Of a stretch of DNA of 10,646 bases, positions 1 through 6,235 are shown in pieces. The notes under the pieces are model-generated. The model was not told the origin of the DNA. It did not search any database and saw only the letters and a list, made by a program, of their open reading frames with translations. Source of the stretch: JASHVB01 sp049522565. Its GTDB lineage: Bacteria; Pseudomonadota; Alphaproteobacteria; Acetobacterales; Acetobacteraceae. The stretch lies in NCBI GenBank assembly GCA_049522565.1, contig JBEKNT010000233.1, forward strand, positions 1 to 10,646, in the 5' to 3' direction. A program made the translations under genes and the position numbers. Position 1 is the stretch's first letter. The number at the start of each line of letters is the position of its first letter.

Positions 1-2
1 AC

Positions 3-620
3 GAAGGCCCAACGGATCAGGCCTATTTCGAGTTGCTCATTCCGCGTGTGATGGAAGATATCATCATGCTACACGGAACCAGGCAGTCAGATATTCCGCC
101 TGCTCCCGCAATCAGGCTGCAGCGAGCGGAAGTTGATAAGGTCGCGCGGCAGGCATGTGAGGCACGCGACGCGTTTCACCTGGTATTCATTCATGCTGAC
201 ATGGGCGGACGAGCACTCGAGGCTGATATCGAAAATCGCTCGGCTCGTTATTGCGAGGCTATGCATGCTCTCTGTAGCTGGCCTCCCTTACGTTGCATCG
301 CGATCTCGCCTCGCCACGAGACGGAGGCTTGGATACTTGCCGACCCCCAGGCAGTCACAGGAGCGCTCGGATATCTCGGCTCTCCCGACTCTATTGGATT
401 GCCCGGCAATGCAAGCGCGGCGGAGCAGCTCGGTGACCCGAAGGCCGTGCTGGAAGCCGCAGTGCGGCAGGTGCGAGGGAGACGGCGCCCCGTCGATGTC
501 AAGCAAATATTCCCCGCCATCGCGCAGCGGCAATCTCTCGCCAGCCTACGGCAGGCGCGCTCATTCGCCGCTTTCGAGGCCAGTCTTCTGGACGCTCTCC
601 GCGATCTCGGATGCATCTGA
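3..620 (+). CDS. DUF4276/RloB-like TOPRIM-fold protein, 5' end outside window
   Basis: The frame is open from the left edge, so the true start lies before base 1; the visible part is 205 residues. The first visible residues read EGPTDQAYFE, which fits the glutamate-containing EGxTD motif that opens TOPRIM-like domains, so probably only about 5-15 residues are missing. Further on come LVFIHADMGGR (about residues 60-70) and RHETEAWILADP (about residues 110-120). These resemble the acidic D-x-D-like strand and the conserved (E/F)EAWlLADP motif of the DUF4276 family. DUF4276 proteins are often encoded next to an AAA/ABC-type ATPase in anti-phage or abortive-infection loci; any such partner would lie left of this window. 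The gene converges on ptsI with 75 bases between stops. It appears less GC-rich than its neighbours, which fits accessory DNA. The family assignment is by motif memory; a catalytic role is inference. Confidence 0.6.
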   Translation, partial: EGPTDQAYFELLIPRVMEDIIMLHGTRQSDIPPAPAIRLQRAEVDKVARQACEARDAFHLVFIHADMGGRALEADIENRSARYCEAMHALCSWPPLRCIAISPRHETEAWILADPQAVTGALGYLGSPDSIGLPGNASAAEQLGDPKAVLEAAVRQVRGRRRPVDVKQIFPAIAQRQSLASLRQARSFAAFEASLLDALRDLGCI

Positions 621-678
621 GCGCCTGCCCCGGGGAAGCTCGCCATCCACCTAGGCACACATGCTCGCACCGCGCCGC

Positions 679-695
679 GGCGGGCTTCGTCCGCC
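679..695. terminator. small hairpin between convergent genes (possible terminator)
   Basis: Arms ggcgg (679-683) and ccgcc (691-695) enclose a 7-base loop immediately after the ptsI stop codon (minus strand) and 58 bases after the stop of the upstream plus-strand gene. There is no T-run on either side, so an intrinsic terminator is only a possibility. Confidence 0.25.
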
Positions 696-2558
696 CTACC
701 CCCCAGTCCCCGGCAACCCGAACCCCTGCACCATCTCGGCGATCCGCGCCGGGTCCGATTGCTCCATCACCCGCCGCGCGAACCGCGCGCAGGCGTCGAT
801 CTCCACGGTCCGCACCCGCTGTTTCACCCGCGGCACCGCCCCGGCATTCATGCTGAACGACCGCAGCCCCAACCCCAACAACAGAGGCGTCAGCCGCGGC
901 GACCCCGCCATCTCGCCGCACACCGAGACCGGCATGCGCATGCGCAGCGCCGCCTCGGTAGCGAACTGCACCAGGCGCAACACCGCCGGGTGGATCGGGT
1001 CGTACAGCGCCGCCACGTCGGCCTCGCCGCGGTCCACCGCCAGGGTGTAGGCGGTCAGGTCGTTGGTGCCGATGGCGAAAAAGTCGGCCTCCAGCGCCAG
1101 GGCGTCGGCCGACAGCGCAGCGCCCGGCGTCTCGATCATGATGCCCAACGGCGGCAGCTTGTCGGGTATCCGCTCGCCGCGCCGGCGCAGCCGACGGCCA
1201 ACCCGCTCGTAGATTTCCCGTGCCGCGCGCACTTCGCCCACCGTGGTGACCATCGGCAGCAGCACGCGCACCGGCCCGGCGACCCCGGCGCGCAGGATGG
1301 CGGCGAACTGGGTCTCCAGCAGATCGGTCTGCCGCAGCAGCATGCGGATGCCGCGCAGGCCCAGCGCGGGGTTGGTGTCGGCGATCTCCGGCACCAGGCC
1401 GGCGCTGGCCAGCGCCTCGATGTCCTTTTCGCCGCCCCAGTCCAGCACGCGAATGGTGACCGGGTCGCCATTCATCGCCTCGACGATCATGCGGTAGGTT
1501 TCCGCTTGCGTCGCCTCGTCGGGCACCGTCTCGCGGTTCATGAACAGGAACTCGGTGCGCAGCAGGCCGATGCCCAGCGCGCCGGACTGGGCGATCTGCG
1601 ACAGCTCGATCGGCAGTTCCAGGTTGGCCTGCAACTCCACCGTCTCGCCGTCCAGCGTTTCGGCCGGCAGCCGGCGCAGCCTGGCATAGCGCTGGCGTTC
1701 GCGGGCGAAGGCGGCGGCGGCGCGGCGAGCGGCGGCCAGCCGCTCCGGCGAGGGGTTCAGCACCACCGTCCCGTTGGCGCCATCCACCACCGCGGTATCG
1801 CCCGGGTGGATGGCATGCGCCACGCCCGCGGCGCCCAGCACCGCGGGCACGCCCAGCGCGCGCAGCATCACCGCGGTATGGCCGTCGGCGCCGCCCTCCT
1901 CCGCCGCCACGCCCGCCAACCGCGCCGGATCGAGCAGGGCGGCGTCGGCCGGGCGGAGCGATTCACTGAGCAGGATGGCGCCGTCGGGCAAACCCGCGAA
2001 ACTCTTGAACGGTGCGTGGGTCAGGTTGCGCACCAGGCGGCGGGCGATCTCGCGGATTTCCTCGGCGCGGCGTTCCAGACCGGCGTGGTCCTCGGCCGAC
2101 ATGCCGGGCTCCGCCTGGGCGAGGATGGCCTCGGCGATCGCATCGGCTTCCTCGATCACGGCGCTTTCCGCCGACCGCAGCGTCTCCTCGATGCGCCGGC
2201 GCACGCCGCGGATCAGCCGGGACGGCCCGAGCATGCGGATATACGCGTCGATCAGCGGCGCGATCTCGGCCTGGCTCTCCTCCGGCAGGATGGCCAACCG
2301 GGCGCGCAACTTGCCGAGCTGCTTGCGCGACTGGGCAATGGCCGCCTCCAGCCGGGCGCCCTCGGCGGCGATGTCGGCGGCCTGGATCTTATGGCGGGTG
2401 ATCTCCGGCACCGGCTCGGAGGCGCCGAACACCGGCCCGATGGCGACCCCGGGGGACACGGCGATGCCGGGAAACACCCGCTCCGGCCGCGCCGTCTCCG
2501 TCACGCCAAGGCGCGCGAGGCGTTTGTGCTGCGGAACCGGCGGGTCAGCCGGACTCAT
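696..2558 (-). CDS. ptsI: PTS enzyme I (phosphoenolpyruvate-protein phosphotransferase)
   Basis: Transfers phosphate from PEP to HPr, the entry step of the phosphorelay; cytoplasmic. 620 residues from the chosen ATG, slightly longer than the usual ~575, with no N-terminal GAF domain, so it is the PtsI form rather than full-length nitrogen-PTS PtsP. The N-terminal HPr-binding/helical part covers about 28-180. The phosphohistidine is His227 in GGADGHTAVMLRALG, where the usual TSH is DGH. The C-terminal PEP-binding barrel shows IGLLRTEFLFM (about 330-340), LDWGGEK (372-378), AIGTNDLTAYTLAVDRG (495-511) and the catalytic Cys547 in SVCGEMAG, followed by LLLGLGLRSFSMNAGAVP. An in-frame start 51 bases upstream gives an Arg-rich tail unlike the family. 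The chosen ATG overlaps the ptsH stop by 14 bases, suggesting translational coupling. Last gene of the operon. Function sure; symbol ptsI versus ptsP is convention. Confidence 0.95.
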   Translation of the reverse strand: MSPADPPVPQHKRLARLGVTETARPERVFPGIAVSPGVAIGPVFGASEPVPEITRHKIQAADIAAEGARLEAAIAQSRKQLGKLRARLAILPEESQAEIAPLIDAYIRMLGPSRLIRGVRRRIEETLRSAESAVIEEADAIAEAILAQAEPGMSAEDHAGLERRAEEIREIARRLVRNLTHAPFKSFAGLPDGAILLSESLRPADAALLDPARLAGVAAEEGGADGHTAVMLRALGVPAVLGAAGVAHAIHPGDTAVVDGANGTVVLNPSPERLAAARRAAAAFARERQRYARLRRLPAETLDGETVELQANLELPIELSQIAQSGALGIGLLRTEFLFMNRETVPDEATQAETYRMIVEAMNGDPVTIRVLDWGGEKDIEALASAGLVPEIADTNPALGLRGIRMLLRQTDLLETQFAAILRAGVAGPVRVLLPMVTTVGEVRAAREIYERVGRRLRRRGERIPDKLPPLGIMIETPGAALSADALALEADFFAIGTNDLTAYTLAVDRGEADVAALYDPIHPAVLRLVQFATEAALRMRMPVSVCGEMAGSPRLTPLLLGLGLRSFSMNAGAVPRVKQRVRTVEIDACARFARRVMEQSDPARIAEMVQGFGLPGTGG

Positions 2559-2877
2559 CGAAGCCCGTCTCGACCAGGCCGGCGAGCGCGTCGAGCGCCT
2601 CCCGCGCATCCCACCCCTGGGCGCGCAGCTCGATCGTGGCCCCCATGCCGGCGCCGAGCATCATCAGGCCCATGATGGAGCGGGCGGAAACGCTCTGGCC
2701 GTCGCGATGCACGTCCACCGAGGCATTGAAGCGCTCGGCCATGGTGGCGAACTTCGCGGCGGCGCGCGCGTGCAGGCCCCGCTTGTTGGCGATGGTGACG
2801 AGCCGGGTGATGACGGGCGGCGCGGCCCCGGATTGCGGTTCAGAGTCAGGCGGGGCGGCGTCGTCGTCCGCCGTCAT
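2545..2877 (-). CDS. ptsH: HPr phosphocarrier protein
   Basis: Carries phosphate from enzyme I to the IIA protein and is the target of HprK. 110 residues from the ATG at 2877, which overlaps the upstream stop as ATGA and has GGGAAG a few bases upstream; a GTG two codons earlier is a weaker alternative. The catalytic histidine is His36 in NKRGLHARAAAKF. The regulatory serine is Ser66 in SARSIMGLMMLGAG, matching Ser46 of Bacillus HPr, and both sites are intact. Family members are usually 85-90 residues. This one has about 22 extra N-terminal residues rich in Asp, Pro and Ala (TADDDAAPPDSEPQSGAAPP), probably disordered. It lies between the EIIA and enzyme I genes. Confidence 0.95.
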   Translation of the reverse strand: MTADDDAAPPDSEPQSGAAPPVITRLVTIANKRGLHARAAAKFATMAERFNASVDVHRDGQSVSARSIMGLMMLGAGMGATIELRAQGWDAREALDALAGLVETGFDESG

Positions 2878-3296
2878 CCGCACTTCCCGTTGATCTTGCA
2901 GCCGTGCAGCACGTGCGAGGCGGCGGCGATGTATTTGCGGCCGGCTTCCTCGGCGCAGGTGACCGCGTCGGCCAGCGGCTGGCTGCCCCGCACCTTCGCC
3001 AGCTTCACCAGCATCGGCAAATTCACCCCGGCGATCACCTCCACATTCTGCTGCTCCATCATGGAGATGGCGAGATTGGAGGGGGTGCCACCGAACATAT
3101 CCGTCAGCAGTACGACGCCGTCACCGGTGTCGCACTGCTTGATACAGGCTTCGATCTCGGACCGACGGTTCTCCATGTCGTCGTCGGGGCCGATGCAGAC
3201 GGTGCTGACGTTTCGTTGCGCACCCACCACGTGCTCCATGGCGGAGCGTAGTTCCACGGCGAGCCGGCCGTGGGTCACCAGGACCATGCCAATCAT
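2874..3296 (-). CDS. Mannose-type PTS EIIA domain protein (regulatory IIA)
   Basis: A 140-residue stand-alone EIIA of the mannose/fructose (PTS_EIIA_type-4) family. It accepts phosphate from HPr. The phosphohistidine is His9 in MVLVTHGRLA, and the conserved LLTDMFGGTPSNLA segment places the family's active-site Asp at Asp66. There is no fused EIIB, and no EIIB, EIIC or EIID gene is visible, so a sugar-transport role is unlikely. In Alphaproteobacteria such proteins (named ManX or PtsM) are thought to end a regulatory phosphorelay. The first methionine was chosen because MIG-x-VLVTHG is how the family begins; no clear Shine-Dalgarno sequence precedes it. Its stop overlaps the ptsH start by 4 bases, and 72 bases separate it from rapZ upstream. 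Confidence 0.92.
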   Translation of the reverse strand: MIGMVLVTHGRLAVELRSAMEHVVGAQRNVSTVCIGPDDDMENRRSEIEACIKQCDTGDGVVLLTDMFGGTPSNLAISMMEQQNVEVIAGVNLPMLVKLAKVRGSQPLADAVTCAEEAGRKYIAAASHVLHGCKINGKCG

Positions 3297-3326
3297 GGAA
3301 GAATGAAGTCTTCCCGACCGGCTCGA

Positions 3327-3340
3327 AGCGGGAGCCCGCT
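3327..3340 (-). other. small hairpin in the rapZ-EIIA gap
   Basis: The 72-base gap between the rapZ stop and the EIIA start contains agcggg/cccgct arms with a 2-base centre, or 5-bp arms with a 4-base loop. It is the only non-overlapping junction in the operon, so it could mark an RNA processing or attenuation point. No T-run follows on the minus strand, and no start signal is evident. Confidence 0.25.
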
Positions 3341-3368
3341 GTCTTTGTTATGGGTCATCGTGTTTGCC

Positions 3369-4388
3369 TCAGGCCTCCTGTGCCTGAACCGGCGAGGGCC
3401 GCGTGGCCTCGCCATTGTCGCTTCCGTTCCGGCGCGGAACCGGGCGGTCTGTCATGGAAACGGCGCTCTGCCCGTCCCGGGCCAGCTCGCGATGGGTCAC
3501 GTTCAGTTGCCAGTCAACGCAATGCCCCCCGTTCGCCGGCTGCGCGGCGATCCGGGACGCCAAATAAGCGGCCAACTGCTCCACCAGATAGACGGAGCGA
3601 TGTCTCCCCCCTGTACACCCAATCGTGATCGTCGTATACTTTTTGCCTTCCAGGACAAATCTCGGCAAGAGCAGGTCGATCAATTCCGCCAGCCGGGAAA
3701 AAAACCGCTGATAGTCCGGGTCGGCGGCGATATAGGCGCCGACCGCCGGATCGAGCCCGGTCCTGGGCTGCAATATGGGATCGTAGTGCGGGTTCCGCAA
3801 AAAGCGGGCGTCGAATACCAGATCTGCTTCGCGTGGCAGGCCGTGGGAATAGGCGAAGGAAATCAGCGACACCACCAACTGCCGATTCGCGGCATCCGCG
3901 GCGGTGCCGAAATGCCGCTCGATCTGCTGGCGCAGTGCGGGCAGCGGCAGTTCGGAGGTGTCGATCACCAGGTCGGCATGCTCGCGCAGCCGGGCGGTGA
4001 GCACCTCTTCCGCGGCGATGCCGTCGGTCACGCGGCCTTGCGGCACCAGCGGGTGGCGGCGGCGGGTTTCGGTGAAGCGGCGCAGCAGGGTGGGTTCGTC
4101 GGCCCAGGCGAAGACCAGTTCGGGGCGCAGGGCGGGGTTGCCGCGCAGCCGCTGCAGGGCTTCCAGCACCAGCCCGGCGTCGAAGCCGCGGGTGCGGGCG
4201 TCAACCCCGACCGCCAGCTTGCGCTCGCTGCGCGCCACCATGTCCTCGATCATGGTCAAGGGCGGGTTGTCCACCGCCTCGTAGCCGATGTCCTCCAGGG
4301 TGCGCAGGATGGAGGCTTTGCCGCCGCCGGACAGGCCGGTGACAAGCGCGACGCGCAGCCGTTCGGGCGGCTTGGGTGCGTCGTTCAT
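3369..4388 (-). CDS. rapZ: RapZ-family nucleotide-binding/RNA adapter protein
   Basis: 339 residues from the ATG at 4388, which overlaps the hprK stop as ATGA; a frame extension 15 codons upstream lies inside hprK. The N-terminal P-loop domain has LVTGLSGGGKAS (15-26); the residue after the P-loop lysine is Ala25 rather than the usual Ser/Thr. It continues with LEDIGYEAVDNPPL (31-44) and ETRRRHPL (107-114). The C-terminal domain shows FAYSHGLPREADLVFDARFLRNP (about 178-200, the conserved FSYKYGxP...AD region) and IGCTGGRHRSVYLVE (256-270). E. coli RapZ (284 residues) steers the small RNA GlmZ to RNase E; in other bacteria the role is less defined. About 40 extra C-terminal residues after Arg300 look disordered. 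Co-transcription with hprK and PTS genes is the usual arrangement. Family certain; biochemical role here inferred. Confidence 0.93.
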   Translation of the reverse strand: MNDAPKPPERLRVALVTGLSGGGKASILRTLEDIGYEAVDNPPLTMIEDMVARSERKLAVGVDARTRGFDAGLVLEALQRLRGNPALRPELVFAWADEPTLLRRFTETRRRHPLVPQGRVTDGIAAEEVLTARLREHADLVIDTSELPLPALRQQIERHFGTAADAANRQLVVSLISFAYSHGLPREADLVFDARFLRNPHYDPILQPRTGLDPAVGAYIAADPDYQRFFSRLAELIDLLLPRFVLEGKKYTTITIGCTGGRHRSVYLVEQLAAYLASRIAAQPANGGHCVDWQLNVTHRELARDGQSAVSMTDRPVPRRNGSDNGEATRPSPVQAQEA

Positions 4389-4819
4389 GCGGTGAATGCT
4401 CCGGCGACCTGGCTGACGCGGCCGAGCGCGCAATCGAGCGCCAGCGCCACCCGTTCGGGGGCCGAGGCGGCGGCGGGATCGAGCCGGATCAGCGGCAGGC
4501 CGAGGCCGGTATGCCGGCCGGGTGCCGGCAGGCGCTCCGCCGCGACGCCAAGTTCCGCGACCAAAGCGAGGCGGGCGCTGGCGGCGTAGGGCAGCCGGAC
4601 GATGCCGAGGCCACGGACTTCCAGCAGGCCGGCGAGGGCAGGGGGTGGCGCGGCGACGCCGTCCTCGATGTCCACCCGGTCGTCCGCGACGAGGCTGAAC
4701 CCGCGGCCGAGCAAGCGCAGCGCGAGGTCCGACTTGCCGGATCCCGAGGGCCCGATCAGCAGCACGCCGTCGCCGTCCCGCGACACGCAGCTACCGTGGA
4801 CTTGCCGCCCTGCTTGCAT
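4385..4819 (-). CDS. hprK: HPr kinase/phosphorylase, short alphaproteobacterial form
   Basis: Phosphorylates and dephosphorylates HPr on the regulatory serine. 144 residues, only the C-terminal catalytic domain; Firmicutes HprK is ~310, but this single-domain form is normal in Alphaproteobacteria. Visible features in order: His8 in QVHGSCV (the conserved HG), P-loop GPSGSGKSDLALRL (23-36), LVADDRVDIE (43-52, paired aspartates) and the HprK signature LEVRGLGIVRLP (66-77). The ATG at 4819 is the only plausible start near the conserved His; the frame stays open far upstream, but that sequence is repeat-derived and unlike HprK. No good Shine-Dalgarno is seen. It is first in the operon, and its 5' side is a G-tract and repeat region rather than the usual chvG/chvI-type genes seen in relatives. 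Confidence 0.93.
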   Translation of the reverse strand: MQAGRQVHGSCVSRDGDGVLLIGPSGSGKSDLALRLLGRGFSLVADDRVDIEDGVAAPPPALAGLLEVRGLGIVRLPYAASARLALVAELGVAAERLPAPGRHTGLGLPLIRLDPAAASAPERVALALDCALGRVSQVAGAFTA

Positions 4820-4844
4820 GGACGCGCAATCTGGCGCGGCGGAA

Positions 4845-4870
4845 GGGGGAAGGGAAGGGGGTGGGCGGGG
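4845..4870 (+). other. G-quadruplex-forming motif upstream of hprK
   Basis: Five G-tracts of 3-5 Gs (4845-4849, 4852-4854, 4857-4861, 4863-4865, 4867-4870) are separated by 1-2 base loops, which satisfies the classical G4 pattern. It lies 26 bases upstream of the hprK start on the strand that is template for hprK, so the hprK leader RNA would be C-rich there. The motif is directly visible; folding and function are inference. Confidence 0.6.
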
Positions 4871-4880
4871 CGGTGCGTCC

Positions 4881-4950
4881 CGTGTCACGGTGCTTTGCCC
4901 CGCGTCATGGTGCTCCATCCCGTGTCGTGGTGCTTTGCCCCGTGTCATGG
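4881..4950. repeat. 20-base tandem repeat array (3.5 units)
   Basis: Units 4881-4900, 4901-4920 and 4921-4940 share cg(t/c)gtc-(a/g)-(c/t)ggtgct...ccc with exact 20-base spacing. A fourth half unit, cgtgtcatgg (4941-4950), is at the same time the start of the hairpin arm that follows. Bases 4871-4880 may be the end of a decayed earlier unit. No coding potential. Confidence 0.85.
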
Positions 4951-5033
4951 CCGGCGAAGGCCGGCCACCCACGACTTCCTTGGGCGTGCCGCAGCAAAGT
5001 CGTGGGTGGCCGGCCTTCGCCGGCCATGACACG
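4941..5033. repeat. palindromic repeat, perfect 37-bp arms, 19-base loop
   Basis: Bases 4941-4977 are the exact reverse complement of 4997-5033, enclosing a 19-base loop. The centre (ccacgactt, ccttg, gccgca, aaagtcgtgg) recurs in the larger palindrome near 10411-10451. Translations of such elements give spurious peptides of the type KSW(M/V)...GMT, which I recognise as recurring in many alphaproteobacterial genomes, so this is probably one copy of a known dispersed intergenic family. It sits between two divergent genes, where it cannot be a simple terminator for either. Confidence 0.9.
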
Positions 5034-5062
5034 AAAGATTCCACGACTGTTTGCGCCACGTC

Positions 5063-5107
5063 GTCACCGGCCGCTCTGTCACCGGCCGACCTGTCACCGG
5101 CCGCCCT
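5063..5107. repeat. 15-base tandem repeat, three units
   Basis: gtcaccggccg followed by ctct, acct and ccct: units 5063-5077, 5078-5092 and 5093-5107. It lies 65 bases before the epimerase start, between the hairpin and the Shine-Dalgarno. No protein-coding role. It may be binding-site-like by position, but no factor is recognised. Confidence 0.85.
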
Positions 5108-5171
5108 TGTCGATTGTCGCGGGCGGCGCAATCCTCGCCCGGACGGGCCAAAGAACCAGGGGGAAACGCAC

Positions 5172-6110
5172 ATGTCCATCTTCGTCATCGGTGGCGCCGG
5201 CTTCATCGGCATTCGGCTGATCCCATTGCTCGCCGCGCGTGGAGAGCAGGTGACGTGTATGGACATCAATCCGCATGCGCCGGCGCTGGCGGCGCTGGGC
5301 GACAAGGTCAAGGTGGTGCGCGGCGACGTCACGCAGTTCGACGACGTGATGGCGGCGATGAGCGCGGCGCGGCCGGAGCGGGTGATCAACCTGTCCTACA
5401 TGCTGGGCAGCGAGCATGCGCCGCATGTCGCGCTGAAGCTGAACATCGTCGGCATGGACAACGCTTTCGAGGCGGCGCGGCTGTGCGGCACTAAGCACGT
5501 CGTGTATGCCAGCTCGCTGGCGGTGAACGGCGAGCAATTCCACTACGGCGAGCGTGCCATTACCGAGGACGACTTCCGGCATGGCCACGTGCAATACGCC
5601 ATGCACAAGATCTTCAACGAGTTCCAGGCGCAGGACTACCGGGAAAAATTCGGCATGACGATCACCGGCGTGCGGCCGGCGAACGTGACCGGGCCGGACA
5701 AGGTGCGCGGCTCGGTCGATCACGTGAACTGCATCACCCAGCCGGCGCGCGGCAAGCCGATCAGCTTTCCGTTCGCCGATGCGATGCGGTGTCCGATCCA
5801 TGTGGACGACGTCGCCGAGGTGTTCGCCCGGGTGCTGCTGGCCGACAAGCCGAAGCACGCGGTTTACAGCACGGGCGGCACGGCGATCAGCCTGGGCGAC
5901 CTGGCCGACATCGTGCGCGGTTTTCTCCCCGATGCGCGGATCGCGTTCGAAAAGCCGAGCGGCGGCAAGGAGATTTCCGGCAACTACCTGATCGACAACA
6001 CGCGGCTGGTGCAGGAGTTCGGCGTGCAGTACCGGCCGTATCGCGAGCGCGTGCTGCAAATCATCAACGAGGTGCGCCAGCAGGAGGGACTGCCGCTGGT
6101 GCAGGGGTAA
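5172..6110 (+). CDS. NAD-dependent epimerase/dehydratase family protein (extended SDR)
   Basis: 312 residues. The ATG at 5172 has AGGGGGAA (5158-5165) six bases upstream, and the protein starts directly with the Rossmann motif. The dinucleotide-binding motif GGAGFIG is at 7-13, and Asp31 at the end of strand 2 (TCMDIN) indicates NAD rather than NADP. The catalytic triad region is visible: YASSLAVNG (112-120, Ser114/115) and the YxxxK pair Tyr142/Lys146 in QYAMHK. The substrate domain includes GVRPANVTGPDK and the late CPIHVDDVAEVF segment typical of extended SDRs. The substrate cannot be read from the sequence: nucleotide-sugar epimerases, sugar-acid dehydrogenases and threonine dehydrogenase-like enzymes share this fold. 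It has no partner gene on the left (divergent from hprK). 366 repeat-filled bases separate it from the racemase-like gene on the same strand, so co-transcription is uncertain. Confidence 0.9.
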   Translation: MSIFVIGGAGFIGIRLIPLLAARGEQVTCMDINPHAPALAALGDKVKVVRGDVTQFDDVMAAMSAARPERVINLSYMLGSEHAPHVALKLNIVGMDNAFEAARLCGTKHVVYASSLAVNGEQFHYGERAITEDDFRHGHVQYAMHKIFNEFQAQDYREKFGMTITGVRPANVTGPDKVRGSVDHVNCITQPARGKPISFPFADAMRCPIHVDDVAEVFARVLLADKPKHAVYSTGGTAISLGDLADIVRGFLPDARIAFEKPSGGKEISGNYLIDNTRLVQEFGVQYRPYRERVLQIINEVRQQEGLPLVQG

Positions 6111-6133
6111 AGTGGCAAGGGCCATTCGTGCGT

Positions 6134-6158
6134 GCCCTCCATGTCTGCCCTCCATGTC
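6134..6158. repeat. 12-base direct repeat
   Basis: gccctccatgtc occurs at 6134-6145 and 6147-6158, just after the epimerase stop and abutting the dispersed repeat that follows. Probably a slippage or insertion scar. Confidence 0.7.
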
Positions 6159-6186
6159 ATTGCGAGGAGCGAGGCGACGAAGCAAA
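6157..6186. repeat. fragment of a dispersed cattgcgaggagcg-type repeat
   Basis: The 30-base string begins tcattgcgaggagcgaggcg and ends acgaagcaaa. I recognise this as the 5' half of a repeat found in many proteobacterial genomes, usually paired with a reverse-complement half. The matching half is absent here, so it looks like a fragment. The copy claim rests on memory; no second copy is in the window. Confidence 0.55.
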
Positions 6187-6188
6187 CT

Positions 6189-6224
6189 CCTGCCTGATGG
6201 GCTCCCTGTGGTTCGACAGGCAGG
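6189..6224. other. hairpin downstream of the epimerase gene
   Basis: Arms cctgcctg (6189-6196) and caggcagg (6217-6224) with a 20-base loop, 78 bases after the stop codon. No T-run follows, so it may be part of the dispersed repeat rather than a terminator. Confidence 0.4.
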
Positions 6225-6235
6225 GGTTCAGCGCT

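Noticed and set aside
759..2675. Long plus-strand open frame (638 codons) opposite ptsI
   Set aside because: It is rich in His, Gln, Arg and Gly as expected from the antisense of a high-GC gene, and ptsI on the other strand has all family motifs.
4941..5033. Bidirectional transcription terminator
   Set aside because: The flanking genes diverge from it, so no transcript from either neighbour ends here; repeat-family membership explains it better.
4881..5107. CRISPR array
   Set aside because: Repeat units are 15 or 20 bases, contiguous and without spacers, and no cas genes are nearby.
4602..5171. Upstream extension of the epimerase frame
   Set aside because: It runs through hprK antisense and repeats. 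The ATG at 5172 has a strong Shine-Dalgarno and starts at the Rossmann motif.
4820..5389. Upstream extension of hprK to a start near 5389
   Set aside because: The extra residues are translations of the hairpin, tandem repeats and the antisense of the epimerase start; the conserved HprK domain begins right after the ATG at 4819.
5094..6185. 363-codon minus-strand frame opposite the epimerase
   Set aside because: Antisense shadow: no recognisable domain and composition dominated by His, Arg and Val.
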